A program made the position numbers and the translations under genes. Of a stretch of 64,000 nucleotides of DNA, positions 1-8,611 are shown one piece after another. A model generated the notes under the pieces. That model had not been told where the DNA came from and searched no databases. It saw nothing but the letters and a program-made list of their open reading frames with translations. Position 1 is the first letter of the stretch. Each line of letters opens with the position of its first letter. The stretch covers positions 1 through 64,000 of the forward strand of contig NZ_DAIDJE010000025.1 in the NCBI RefSeq assembly GCF_027451485.1, written 5' to 3'. The stretch is from Bradyrhizobium sp. Its GTDB lineage: Bacteria; Pseudomonadota; Alphaproteobacteria; Rhizobiales; Xanthobacteraceae.

Positions 1-162
1 GACGGCGGCGAGGCCAACGCGCCGCTGGGGCGGGCAGTCATCGGCGGGCTGATGTTCTCGACCGTCGCGACGTTGATGTTCGTTCCGGTGGTTTTTAGTA
101 TGCTTCACAAAAAGCAGGACGCCAAAGTCGCCGTCCAATCGGAGAAAGAAAATGCCCACTGA
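1..162 (+). CDS. RND efflux permease, C-terminal end (partial)
   Basis: The window opens inside this gene; only the last 53 codons and the stop are present. They read PLGRAVIGGLMFSTVATL followed by FVPVVF and a short charged tail, which is the usual last transmembrane helix of AcrB/MexB-type proton-driven drug efflux permeases in the inner membrane. The stop overlaps the start of the next gene, an RND membrane-fusion protein, by 11 nt, so the two are translationally coupled and most likely form one pump. Substrate cannot be told from this fragment, and no outer-membrane channel gene follows. Confidence 0.85.
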   Translation, partial: DGGEANAPLGRAVIGGLMFSTVATLMFVPVVFSMLHKKQDAKVAVQSEKENAH

Positions 163-1345
163 GAAACGCCCGACGGTATCTCGCCGGAAGCTGGGCATTT
201 TCGGCGTCGTCGCCGTGGCCGGTGCGCTGACGCTCGTGGTCAGCGGCATCCGCGCCCGCGAAGACTCGAGCGTCAAGCTAAAGGAATGGACGGACGAGCA
301 GGCTGTACCGGCGGTTGCTGTGATCTATCCAGATGCCGGCCCGTTGACTGCTACCATCGATCTGCCGGGCAGGCTGGAAGCCTACTACCGCGCCCCGATT
401 TTCGCCCGCGTCAACGGATACCTGAAGAGTTGGAGCAAGGATATTGGCGCACGGGTCAAAGCTGGCGAAGTGATCGCCGAAATCGATGCGCCGGACCTTG
501 ATCAGCAACTACTCCAGGCGCGCGCCGACCTGGCCAATCAGCAGGCGAGCGCGAAGCTTTCCGAAGTCACGCTGGCCCGCCGCAAGACGCTGATCGCGTC
601 AAATTTCGTGTCCATGCAGGAGATCGACGAGCGCACGGCCGATCTCGCCAACAAGAACGCCGCAGTCAATGCCAGCCAGGCGAATGTCGAACGGCTCGAG
701 GCCTTGGCCGGATACAAGAAGATTACCGCGCCCTTCGATGGCATCGTGACCGCGCGCAACACCGACGTCGGCGCTCTGATCAACGCTGGCGGCGGCAGCA
801 GCCCGCCGATGTTCATCATCTCCGACATCAAGAAGCTGCGCGTCTACGTCAATGTCCCGCAGACCTATGTGCCGTCGGTTAAGATCGGCGCCAAGGGGAT
901 GATCTCGGTACCGGAATATCCGACCCGGACTTTTGAGGCGACGGTGGAAGCCTCGGCTCAAGCGGTGGACGTCACCTCAGGCACGACGCAGATGCAACTC
1001 GGGCTTGATAATTCAGCCGGCGAATTGATGCCTGGCGGGTTTGCCAATGTCAGACTGGTCCTGCAGCGCGAGAGCGTGCCGCTGCACATTCCTTCCAGCG
1101 CGCTGGTTTTCGACCAGAAGGGTTTGCGGGTGGCGACGGTGACGCCGGACAATAAGATTTTGTTCAAGCCAGTGAAGATTGCCCGCGATCTTGGGCGCGA
1201 TATCGAGCTAGCCGGCGGCATTTCGCTGGATGATCGTGTCATCAGCACGCCACCCGACGGCATGGCCGATGGCGACGCTGTGCGTGTCGTCAGCACCAAG
1301 GGCCGGCCGTCCTCGGTTTCGACCAAGCATGGTGAGAAGGGTTAG
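152..1345 (+). CDS. RND efflux periplasmic adaptor (membrane fusion) protein
   Basis: Periplasmic adaptor of an RND pump (HlyD/AcrA family), 397 aa, linking the inner-membrane permease to an outer-membrane channel. Residues about 14-33 form one hydrophobic anchor without a lipobox Cys, so it is probably held by an N-terminal membrane helix instead of a lipid. Two lipoyl half-motifs are visible (GYLKSWSKDIGARVKAGE near residue 90 and ITAPFDGIVTARN near 190), separated by an Ala/Gln-rich coiled-coil hairpin; a beta-barrel and membrane-proximal domain follow. The start overlaps the permease stop by 11 nt. The gene order permease then adaptor is the reverse of the classical acrAB order but is common in rhizobia. 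Confidence 0.9.
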   Translation: MPTEKRPTVSRRKLGIFGVVAVAGALTLVVSGIRAREDSSVKLKEWTDEQAVPAVAVIYPDAGPLTATIDLPGRLEAYYRAPIFARVNGYLKSWSKDIGARVKAGEVIAEIDAPDLDQQLLQARADLANQQASAKLSEVTLARRKTLIASNFVSMQEIDERTADLANKNAAVNASQANVERLEALAGYKKITAPFDGIVTARNTDVGALINAGGGSSPPMFIISDIKKLRVYVNVPQTYVPSVKIGAKGMISVPEYPTRTFEATVEASAQAVDVTSGTTQMQLGLDNSAGELMPGGFANVRLVLQRESVPLHIPSSALVFDQKGLRVATVTPDNKILFKPVKIARDLGRDIELAGGISLDDRVISTPPDGMADGDAVRVVSTKGRPSSVSTKHGEKG

Positions 1346-1368
1346 AGCAGCTAATATCTGCAGCCACC

Positions 1369-1390
1369 GTTGCCGGGCTTGACCGGCAAC
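1369..1390. terminator. Perfect 8-bp hairpin after the efflux genes
   Basis: GTTGCCGG (1369-1376) and CCGGCAAC (1383-1390) are perfect inverted repeats around a 6-nt loop, 23 nt after the adaptor stop. There is no T run on either strand, so it may be a Rho-independent-like stop, an mRNA-stabilising end, or a single copy of the short GCCGGGC-type palindromic elements also seen near 15900. It lies between convergent genes. Confidence 0.4.
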
Positions 1391-1486
1391 CCTTCTCTTC
1401 CGCGAGGGCCTCTTCGAGGAGTGATACGCAGCAAAAGCAGCTAAAGGAACGGCGTTTCCGCTCGCTTTTTGCTTCTCCGCGAAGGC

Positions 1487-3004
1487 TTATTCGACCCGCC
1501 ACTCGAGGATCCCATCATCGGCGCGGATAACCGCGCCGGGGGAGCCGACGGGACTGCGCTCCATGTTCAACAGATGTGCCAACGTTCTTCGGTCGGTGGC
1601 AGGCACCCTTGCCAGCGCGCGCGCATTGTCCGACGTTCGCAGCATGACCACACCCTGTTCGACCGCGTTGTCGCGACTGTAAATCGCGGTGAAGCTTTCG
1701 ACAGTTGCTGGACCGCTGGCCTCTGTCACGAACGCCGGCACCGGGCCACGGCGACGGTCGGCCTCGTTCTGGACGCTCGTCTCCTGGGCGAGCGGCTCCG
1801 GCGGCGCATGCCGCGACAGCACCAACGCATGATGCTTGGTGACAAAGCCGCCTTGCCCATAGAGCAGGCCGAGCGAAGCGCCCGAACGCAACCTCCGGAC
1901 CATCGCGCAGGCCGCATGCGTCATATAGGTGTTCAGCGGCGCGCCGAAGAATGTAAGGCCGCCCGCGACAGTGGGCTTGACGTCAGGGCCAAGCGCCAGG
2001 GTTCGCCGCGCCATCTTTGGGACGCAGGGAAAGCAGCTATAGAGTTCCAGGGCGTCGAAAGCCTCGGCTTTCCCACCGACCAGATCCATCGTGGTCCTCA
2101 GCACCGCATTCTGCGCGTGACTTTCCGTGAACTGATCGCGTTCGAGATAATCGCGCGGCTCTTCTGCCGATGCGCCGCCGAGGATGTGGATCAGCTTGTG
2201 GTCCGGGATGCCGGCGGCGTGCGCCTTGGCGAGGCTCGTCATCACGAGTGCGCCGCCCATGTTGACGGTCGGATTGGCCACCATGAGCTTGGTATAGGGC
2301 CACGCGATCAGCCGGTTGTCGGCCGACGGCGTCGTGATTTCCTCAGGCGTGAAGTGGCGCTTCAGCCAGGCGTTCGGATTTTCGCTTGCCACTTGCGAGT
2401 AGCGCGACCATAGCGCGCCGGACTCGGCCATCGCCTCGCGCGGCGTCTGGCTCCAATGCGCCGAGGTGGCAGCCTCGTAGAACGGATAGACGGTGACGGG
2501 ACGGAATACGCCGAGCTTCACGGCGGCAGGCTTCTGAAACGCGGCGCCGCGCTTCGGTTCTTCGACATCATGCGCGAACGGCGTCCAGGGCAAGCTGATG
2601 CCGGCGCGTTCGGCGCGCGTCGCCGTGCTTTGCGCCTCTGCGCCGCAGACGGCGGCTACGCTGCATTCGCCGCGCGCGATTCGCTTTGCCGCCTCGTGCA
2701 GGTAGCGGATCGGGCTCTCGCCACCGACGGGCCCATAATAGGCGTGCTTCGGCCGGATCCCGAGGCGGGACGAGAGCAGCTTCTCCGGATCGCGATAGCG
2801 CCAGCTCAGGAAATTGACGACGTCGAGCGAATCGATCGCGTCGAGCAGCTTGGTGCAGCTGTCGGCTTCGGCGCGCTTGAGTGCTTCGACCAGCAAGGCG
2901 AGCGGTTCGAGGCCGTCGATGATTTCTTTCGGCCGATCGGTGATTTCACCTATGCCGACAATGACGGGGACGCGGTCGGGGGAGAGAGGGGTGTGGGAGT
3001 TCAT
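1487..3004 (-). CDS. Thiolase-like protein (acetyl-CoA acetyltransferase family, type 1)
   Basis: A 505-aa protein of the thiolase superfamily. The N-terminus (VPVIVGIGEITDRP) and the conserved blocks GALVMTSLAKA and TVAGGLTFFGAPLNTYMTHA follow the SCP2/thiolase fold, and the last ~80 residues form the extra C-terminal domain found in thiolase-like protein 1. Family members act on acyl-CoA, either as thiolases or as CoA-binding relatives without proven activity. It is the first of several acyl-CoA genes here (monooxygenase, crotonases, ligase), which suggests a role in beta-oxidation-like breakdown of a cyclic or branched acid. The Shine-Dalgarno before 3004 is weak; no in-frame start fits better. 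Exact substrate unknown. Confidence 0.8.
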   Translation of the reverse strand: MNSHTPLSPDRVPVIVGIGEITDRPKEIIDGLEPLALLVEALKRAEADSCTKLLDAIDSLDVVNFLSWRYRDPEKLLSSRLGIRPKHAYYGPVGGESPIRYLHEAAKRIARGECSVAAVCGAEAQSTATRAERAGISLPWTPFAHDVEEPKRGAAFQKPAAVKLGVFRPVTVYPFYEAATSAHWSQTPREAMAESGALWSRYSQVASENPNAWLKRHFTPEEITTPSADNRLIAWPYTKLMVANPTVNMGGALVMTSLAKAHAAGIPDHKLIHILGGASAEEPRDYLERDQFTESHAQNAVLRTTMDLVGGKAEAFDALELYSCFPCVPKMARRTLALGPDVKPTVAGGLTFFGAPLNTYMTHAACAMVRRLRSGASLGLLYGQGGFVTKHHALVLSRHAPPEPLAQETSVQNEADRRRGPVPAFVTEASGPATVESFTAIYSRDNAVEQGVVMLRTSDNARALARVPATDRRTLAHLLNMERSPVGSPGAVIRADDGILEWRVE

Positions 3005-3336
3005 CTTCTGCTTCGTGTAGGAGAGGGCTCTATTGGTGCAAGGACGGATCGGATTGCTTCGTCGCGAGCCTGTCAGCGGGCGTAATTCGCGTGATCCATT
3101 GGCTCATCCAACAGCGGAAGCTCGATGCCCAGCACCGCGCGGGCCGGCGCTTTCATCGTTGTTTTGCTCCCGGCTGATTTCATTGTCCCGGACGATAAAT
3201 CACGTCGTGCGGACATGAAAGCTTTCCGCGCCATAGAATATCCTGCTCGGAGCATCGGATTTGTTTTGGGCCTTGCGCTTTGGCGCAGCCCGGAGAATGC
3301 TGCACCAACGAATAGGATTGCCAAGGGAGCGCCTTG
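3005..3336. other. Intergenic stretch, divergent promoters expected
   Basis: This 332-bp stretch separates the minus-strand thiolase-like gene from the plus-strand monooxygenase and must hold both promoters. Short open frames exist on both strands, but none has a good ribosome site or recognisable protein. I see no strong palindrome or clear -35/-10 pair. Confidence 0.4.
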
Positions 3337-4998
3337 ATGTCTGCCGCGCCATCAGTTGCGGAAAGCGGCCGCGAACTGACCTTAGACGTCGTCGTGGTCG
3401 GGGCCGGTTTTGCCGGAATGTACATGCTCCACCGGCTGCGGGGGCTCGGGTTTTCCGTTCGTGTCTATGAGCAGGGCTCAGATGTCGGCGGCACGTGGTA
3501 CTGGAACCGCTATCCCGGCGCGCGCTGCGATGTCGAAAGCATGCAGTATTCCTATTCCTTTTCCGAGGAATTGCAGCAGGAGTGGAACTGGAGCGAGCGC
3601 TACGCGCCACAGCCGGAAATCCTTAAATACGCCCGGCACGTCGCCGATCGCTTCGGCCTGCGATCCGACATCGTGTTCAACACCCGCGTCGAATGTGCCG
3701 CATTCGATGAGGATCGCAAGAGCTGGGGCGTTATGACGTCTGACGGGAAGCTCGTGCGGGCCCAATTTGTCGTACTGGCGACCGGCTGTCTGTCCAATGC
3801 CAGGATGCCGGACATCAAAGGTCTCGCCGGATTCGCGGGAAGGGTCTTTCACACCGGCCATTGGCCGCATGAAGGCGTCGATTTTACCGGCCAGCGCGTC
3901 GGCGTGATCGGCACAGGCTCTTCGGCGATCCAGTCTGTCCCGGTGATTGCCCGGCAGGCGAGCCATTTGTTCGTCTTCCAGCGCACTCCCAATTTTTCAA
4001 TTCCTGCACGCAACGCGCCGCTGACGGCGGAAGAACGCGAGGCCTTCCGCAAAAACTATGCGGAGATCCGGCGCTTTGCCCGCGAGGACGCACGCAACGG
4101 CATCTATGCCGAGCTGCCCGAGCGCGGCGCGTTGGAAGACGGCGAGAACGCGCGGCGGGCCAGATACGAGCAGCGCTGGGCGAGCGGCGGGCTGACCTTC
4201 ATGCTGGCCTACAATAATCTCATTCTGGACAAGGCCGCCAACGATACGGCTGCCGATTTCGTTCGCGAAAAGATCGCCGAGATCGTCAGCGATCCCATGA
4301 CCGCAAGACGCCTGCAGCCGGACAATCACCCGATTGGCACAAAGCGCATCTGCGTCGATACTGATTACTACGCAACCTTCAACCGTCCCAACGTGACGCT
4401 GGTCGATATCCACGGCCGCGGCATCGACGAGATCCTGCCGCACGCCGTGCGCGCGGGGAGTGAAAATTATGGGATCGACGCACTGGTGCTGGCAACCGGG
4501 TTCGATGCGATGACCGGTTCGGTGGCAAAAATTGATATCCGCGGCCGCGGCGGCAAAACGCTGAATCAAAAATGGGCGGAAGGACCGAAAACCTATCTCG
4601 GCCTCATGAGCGAGGGCTTTCCTAATCTCTTCCTCATCACGGGGCCTGGCAGTCCGTCAGTGCTTTCCAACATGATCGTTTCGATCGAGCAGCACGTCGA
4701 CTGGATCTCCGACTGCCTCTCCTTTATGCGCCGCAGCGCACTCGCCTCGATCGAAGCCAGTCCGGATGCGGAAGAGCGGTGGGTTGCTCATGTCAACGAG
4801 GTGGCGGAGATGACGCTCTATCCACAGGCCAATTCCTGGTACATGGGCGCCAATATCCCGGGCAAGCCGCGCATTTTCATGCCTTATATCGGCGGGGTCG
4901 GCGTCTACCGGCGCATCTGCAACGACGTTGCGGCAAAGGGCTATGAAGGATTTACGATGAGGGCACGACAAGCGGCGCAGGCTGTCGCGATGTCTTGA
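3337..4998 (+). CDS. Baeyer-Villiger-type flavin monooxygenase
   Basis: FAD/NADPH-dependent class B monooxygenase, 553 aa, in the range of cyclohexanone/phenylacetone monooxygenases (about 540 aa), which insert oxygen next to a ketone to give an ester or lactone. The FAD dinucleotide fold GAGFAG is near residue 22, the Baeyer-Villiger fingerprint FxGxxxHxxxWP is matched exactly by FAGRVFHTGHWP near residue 166, and a second Rossmann motif (GVIGTGSSAIQ) binds NADPH. The ATG at 3337 is chosen over a TTG one codon earlier because AGGGAG sits 8 nt before it. A crotonase follows 149 nt downstream on the same strand. Confidence 0.9.
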   Translation: MSAAPSVAESGRELTLDVVVVGAGFAGMYMLHRLRGLGFSVRVYEQGSDVGGTWYWNRYPGARCDVESMQYSYSFSEELQQEWNWSERYAPQPEILKYARHVADRFGLRSDIVFNTRVECAAFDEDRKSWGVMTSDGKLVRAQFVVLATGCLSNARMPDIKGLAGFAGRVFHTGHWPHEGVDFTGQRVGVIGTGSSAIQSVPVIARQASHLFVFQRTPNFSIPARNAPLTAEEREAFRKNYAEIRRFAREDARNGIYAELPERGALEDGENARRARYEQRWASGGLTFMLAYNNLILDKAANDTAADFVREKIAEIVSDPMTARRLQPDNHPIGTKRICVDTDYYATFNRPNVTLVDIHGRGIDEILPHAVRAGSENYGIDALVLATGFDAMTGSVAKIDIRGRGGKTLNQKWAEGPKTYLGLMSEGFPNLFLITGPGSPSVLSNMIVSIEQHVDWISDCLSFMRRSALASIEASPDAEERWVAHVNEVAEMTLYPQANSWYMGANIPGKPRIFMPYIGGVGVYRRICNDVAAKGYEGFTMRARQAAQAVAMS

Positions 4999-5017
4999 GG
5001 TGACGTTATGGCCGGGC

Positions 5018-5130
5018 ATAGCCGTCCGCTTGCCGATGGCTGCCTTGCCGACGATGACCACAGACGTGGATGGGCGGCACGAAGCCGGGGCATTATGAGC
5101 CCGCAAGACCGGGTGGACCCCCGGGGCCAA
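5018..5130. repeat. Degenerate GC-rich palindromic intergenic element
   Basis: Between the monooxygenase and the crotonase lies GC-rich sequence with short self-complementary pieces, for example CCGGG/CCCGG arms near 5111-5126, and phrases such as GGCCGGGCATAG that resemble intergenic palindromes widespread in Bradyrhizobium. It is much more diverged than the copy near 15900. From memory of the family, not a search. Confidence 0.35.
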
Positions 5131-5147
5131 GCAAGAGGGAGAAACCC

Positions 5148-5939
5148 ATGCAGTTCGCTCATTCAACGCTCGATTTCAACGGGCCAGTCGCAATCCTGCG
5201 GCTCGATCATCAGGAGGTGATGAACGCAGTCTCGCTCGACATGCTGGGGGGACTGGTGGAGGCCCTTGATGCGGTTGAAGACAAGCGCGACGTGGTCCGT
5301 TGCCTGGTATTGACGGGAGCCGGGCGCGCCTTCTGTACGGGCGCCAATCTTCAGGGCCGCAACGTTCAGAAGCCGGGCAAGAGCGCCGCGGGCGCCGCGC
5401 TCGAAACCGCGTTTCATCCTTTCCTGCGCCGGCTGCGCAACCTGCATTGTCCGCTCGTAACGTCGGTCAACGGGCCGGCCGCCGGGGCGGGCATGAGCTT
5501 CGCGCTGATGGGTGACATGATCCTGTGCGCGCGCTCGGCCTATTTCCTGCAAGCCTTTCGCCGCATCGGCCTGGTGCCGGATTGCGGATCGACCTGGCTC
5601 CTGCCGCGGCTGATCGGCAAGGCCCGCGCAGTCGAATTGTCGCTGATGGGCGAGCGGCTGCCGGCCGAGAAGGCGCTGGAGTGGGGACTCGTCAATCGGG
5701 TTTATGACGATTCCGCACTCTGGGACGAGACCCTGAAGCTCGCCCGCGATATAGCCGATGGCCCGACGATCGCGCTGTCGCTGATCCGCCAACTCTACTG
5801 GGCGAGCGAGCAGAACTCGTTCGAAGATCAGCTCAACCTCGAATTCGAGTCACAGCGCCGCGCCGGGGCGACCGAGGATTTCAAGGAGGGCGTCACCGCG
5901 TTCCTCGAAAAGCGACCGGCGAAATTCAATGGAAGGTAA
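5148..5939 (+). CDS. Enoyl-CoA hydratase/isomerase (crotonase family)
   Basis: A 263-aa crotonase. The first oxyanion-hole block is GAGRAFCTGANL and the second NGPAAGAGMSFALMGD; the block PDCGSTWLLPRLIG has Asp where the classical hydratase has its second Glu, as in PaaG/PaaB-type isomerases, so an isomerase or atypical hydratase is likelier than a standard enoyl-CoA hydratase. The start at 5148 has GAGGGAG about 6 nt before it; the open frame extends further upstream only through the repeat-like intergenic sequence. It ends 26 nt before the convergent acyl-CoA ligase. Probably works with the neighbouring ligase and reductase in acyl-CoA breakdown. Confidence 0.85.
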   Translation: MQFAHSTLDFNGPVAILRLDHQEVMNAVSLDMLGGLVEALDAVEDKRDVVRCLVLTGAGRAFCTGANLQGRNVQKPGKSAAGAALETAFHPFLRRLRNLHCPLVTSVNGPAAGAGMSFALMGDMILCARSAYFLQAFRRIGLVPDCGSTWLLPRLIGKARAVELSLMGERLPAEKALEWGLVNRVYDDSALWDETLKLARDIADGPTIALSLIRQLYWASEQNSFEDQLNLEFESQRRAGATEDFKEGVTAFLEKRPAKFNGR

Positions 5940-5965
5940 AACGATTTCGCAGGTCGTCCGCTCTT

Positions 5966-7543
5966 TCAGTTCACCTGGCGCCCCCGGCCTGCCCAATAGG
6001 GATCGCGCAGATGACGGCGCAGGATCTTGCCGGAGGCGTTGCGGGGCAAGGCATCAATGAAATCCACCGTCTTCGGTGTCTTGAACGCTGCGATGTGCGC
6101 CCGTGTAAAGTTGATGATATCGGAGGCGCTCGTCTGCTTGCCGGGCTTCAACACGACGATCGCTTTGACCGACTCGCCCCAGGTGTCGTCCGGCACGCCG
6201 ATCACGGCGGCTTCCGCGACGTCGGGGTGGTCGCAGACCGCGCTCTCGACCTCCGCCGGATAGATATTCTCGCCGCCCGAGATGATCATGTCCTTGATGC
6301 GGTCCTGAATGTAGAGATAGCCGTCCTTGTCCATGTAGCCGGCGTCTCCAGTGCGCAGCCAGCCGTCGGGCCCGATGGTTTTGGCGGTGGCTTCCGGCAG
6401 ATTCCAGTATCCCAGCATGTTGGAGCCGGATCTTGTCGCGATTTCGCCGACCTCGCCGGACGGCAATTGCTTGCCGTTGACGTCAAGGATCGCAAGCTCG
6501 ACACCGGGCAGTGCCTTGCCCGCCGACCGCATTCGGTCGAGTCCCTCGACGTGATCCTCAGGCGGCAAGGCGACAATGGTGCCGGTCGTTTCCGTCATGC
6601 CATAGAGCTGCACGAAGCCGCACCCGAACACTTCAATGCACTCTCTCAACAACGCCGCCGGTATGGGCGAAGCGCCATAGAGGATGTGTTTCAGGCGCGA
6701 AAAATCGACACTGCGCGCCCGCGGCTGCCGCACCACGAACTGCATTGCAGCCGGAACCATGAAGATCTTGGTGATTTTGTCCTGCTCGATGAAGTCGAGC
6801 ACCTTGGTGGGATCGAACTCCCGAGCAACCACGCCCTTGGCGCCATGATAAAGGCCGAGCAACCCCCAGCCAGAGCCACCGATATGAAAGACGGGCATCG
6901 CCACCAGAGAGACATCGTCTTCGGTCCAGCGGTTCCAGTCGGCGACTGCGCCGTCGCCGTTCCCGAGCAGATTAAGAAGATTGGCATGCGACAGCATGGC
7001 GCCTTTCGGCTTGCCGGTGGTGCCTGACGTGTAAAGCTGGATCGCGACGTCCTGCCGGCTGATGGCGACTTCTGGATCGTCCGGGCTCTGCGCGTCGCGC
7101 CAGGCCGAGTAGTTTTGCCATTCAGCCGCATTGCCTTCGGTTGCGATGACCACGCGCAGGTCCGGCACTTGCGCCCGGATGCTTGGAATCTGCGCCATGC
7201 ATTCGGGACCGACGAAGAGAACGGGTGCCTTGCTATCCGCAACGATGAAGGCGACCTCGGGTGCAGCCAGCCGCCAGTTGACCGGCGTCATCACCACGTT
7301 GGCCTTCATGGCGCCGAGCAAGAGCTCGAAATAGATGTCGCTGTTCTTGCCCAGGTAAGCGATCCGCTCGTGCGGCCGAACGCCGAGTGCAATCAAGGCG
7401 TTGGCGACGCGATTGGTCAGGACATCAAATTCGGCGAAGCTCGTCCGGCGGCCCTCGAATTCGAGGGCGATCGCGCTACCGCGCGACCTCGACAGCGCGC
7501 GCACCACGTCGGCAAGATGCGCCGGCTGCTCCGAAACGGCCAT
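5966..7543 (-). CDS. Acyl-CoA ligase (AMP-forming)
   Basis: A 525-aa member of the ANL adenylate-forming family that activates a carboxylic acid with ATP and CoA. The P-loop YTSGTTGKPKGAM is at residues 171-183, YGMTETTG in the middle, the hinge region DRIKDMIISGGENIYP near 435 and the catalytic C-terminal Lys in NASGKILRR at about 506. Length fits medium/long-chain or aromatic acid ligases; the substrate is not visible. The start has an excellent Shine-Dalgarno (GGGAGGAG). That site can pair with CTCCTCC further up the leader (see the separate element). A DECR-like reductase gene lies upstream on the same strand, 101 nt away, so co-transcription is possible. Confidence 0.9.
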   Translation of the reverse strand: MAVSEQPAHLADVVRALSRSRGSAIALEFEGRRTSFAEFDVLTNRVANALIALGVRPHERIAYLGKNSDIYFELLLGAMKANVVMTPVNWRLAAPEVAFIVADSKAPVLFVGPECMAQIPSIRAQVPDLRVVIATEGNAAEWQNYSAWRDAQSPDDPEVAISRQDVAIQLYTSGTTGKPKGAMLSHANLLNLLGNGDGAVADWNRWTEDDVSLVAMPVFHIGGSGWGLLGLYHGAKGVVAREFDPTKVLDFIEQDKITKIFMVPAAMQFVVRQPRARSVDFSRLKHILYGASPIPAALLRECIEVFGCGFVQLYGMTETTGTIVALPPEDHVEGLDRMRSAGKALPGVELAILDVNGKQLPSGEVGEIATRSGSNMLGYWNLPEATAKTIGPDGWLRTGDAGYMDKDGYLYIQDRIKDMIISGGENIYPAEVESAVCDHPDVAEAAVIGVPDDTWGESVKAIVVLKPGKQTSASDIINFTRAHIAAFKTPKTVDFIDALPRNASGKILRRHLRDPYWAGRGRQVN

Positions 7544-7546
7544 GTT

Positions 7547-7578
7547 CTCCTCCCGATGTATTTTGTTTTGAGGAGGAG
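7547..7578 (-). promoter_or_regulatory. Leader hairpin covering the ligase ribosome site
   Basis: In the minus-strand mRNA, CTCCTCC (7578-7572) lies 18 nt before GGAGGAG (7553-7547), the ligase Shine-Dalgarno. The two are perfect 7-nt complements around an A-rich loop, so the ribosome site can be closed in a hairpin. A very similar design precedes the SMP-30 gene at 14754. Seen in sequence; regulation is inferred. Confidence 0.45.
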
Positions 7579-7644
7579 TTTGGCGGCATCCGATAGCAAA
7601 GACAAGTGCGCTGCACGCCCCGCTTTCGGCCGGCGCGAAGGCGT

Positions 7645-8517
7645 TTATTGCCTTGCAGCGCGGTCCTTTTCATTCTGCGCCTTGATCTGGTCGCGCGCCT
7701 TTTCCCAGTCGCCGTCGGTCCAGTCACGCAGCTGATAGAAATTGCCGCCCATCGCAAGCGCCTGGCCGCCGTCCATCGCGATTGTCTCGCCGTTGATCCA
7801 GTCGCAGCCGCCGGAGATCAAGAACACCGCCAGGTTCTGCAGTTCTTCCATCGTCCCGACCCGGCCCATCGGATTCATCGCCTTGGTACGCGCGCCGGCC
7901 TCGTCGCCCGGCTTGATCCGCTTGCTCATGCCTTCGGTTGGAATCTCGCCCGGCGCGATCGTGTTGAGGCGGATGCCATAGCGCCCCCATTCGGCGGCCA
8001 ATGACATGGTCATGGCATGAACGGCCGATTTGCTCATCGCGGACGGCACCACGTAGGGGCTGCCGTTGCGGACCCAGGTCACGGTAATCGATACCACATT
8101 GCCGGGTAGCTTGTTGGCAATCCAGCGCCGCCCGACGGCGTGAGTGACGTAAAACGTGCCGTGCATGACGATATTGGCGACGGCATCGAAGCCGCGCGGC
8201 GAGAGGTCCTCGGTGCGCGAGATGAAATTGCCTGCGGCATTGTTGACGAGATCGGTCAGCGGCCCGTCTTTGAAGATCGCCTCGATCATCTCGTCAACGG
8301 CCTGCGCATTGCGGATGTCGATGCCGTGGCTGGTGACGCGGCCGCCATGGATATCCATCAATTCGGTTGCGGTCTCGTCGCACACGCTCTTGCGGCGCCC
8401 GCAGATGTGGATTTCGGCGCCGAGTTCGAGAAAGCGCGTAGCCATGGCTTTACCTAGGCCGGTGCCGCCGCCCGTGACAAGAATTCGCCGGCCTGCAAGC
8501 AGCTTTTCAGTGAACAT
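7645..8517 (-). CDS. 2,4-dienoyl-CoA reductase-like short-chain dehydrogenase
   Basis: A 290-aa SDR with NADP-binding TGGGTGLG (residues 15-22). It lines up closely with mitochondrial DECR1: NNAAGNFISRTEDLSP, VVPSAMSK and LAAEWGRYGIR. As in DECR enzymes, the usual Tyr of YxxxK is Ser (S159) before K163. The separate Tyr that DECR1 uses (Y199) is Trp here (W148), so the catalytic details may differ. Likely role: reducing dienoyl-CoA esters during breakdown of unsaturated acyl-CoA. It is divergent from a crotonase gene and upstream of the ligase, supporting a fatty- or cyclic-acid pathway. Confidence 0.8.
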   Translation of the reverse strand: MFTEKLLAGRRILVTGGGTGLGKAMATRFLELGAEIHICGRRKSVCDETATELMDIHGGRVTSHGIDIRNAQAVDEMIEAIFKDGPLTDLVNNAAGNFISRTEDLSPRGFDAVANIVMHGTFYVTHAVGRRWIANKLPGNVVSITVTWVRNGSPYVVPSAMSKSAVHAMTMSLAAEWGRYGIRLNTIAPGEIPTEGMSKRIKPGDEAGARTKAMNPMGRVGTMEELQNLAVFLISGGCDWINGETIAMDGGQALAMGGNFYQLRDWTDGDWEKARDQIKAQNEKDRAARQ

Positions 8518-8611
8518 GAGTGGTCCTCGTTCTTGCCCGTGAGGAGCAAGCGACTAAAACCGGGTGACGCTTTCGTGTAAAGCAGTTCGTTAGATGTAGG
8601 AGGGAATGAAC

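Noticed and set aside
3125..3337. 70-codon frame ending at the monooxygenase start
   Set aside because: No Shine-Dalgarno, no family match; likely leader DNA.
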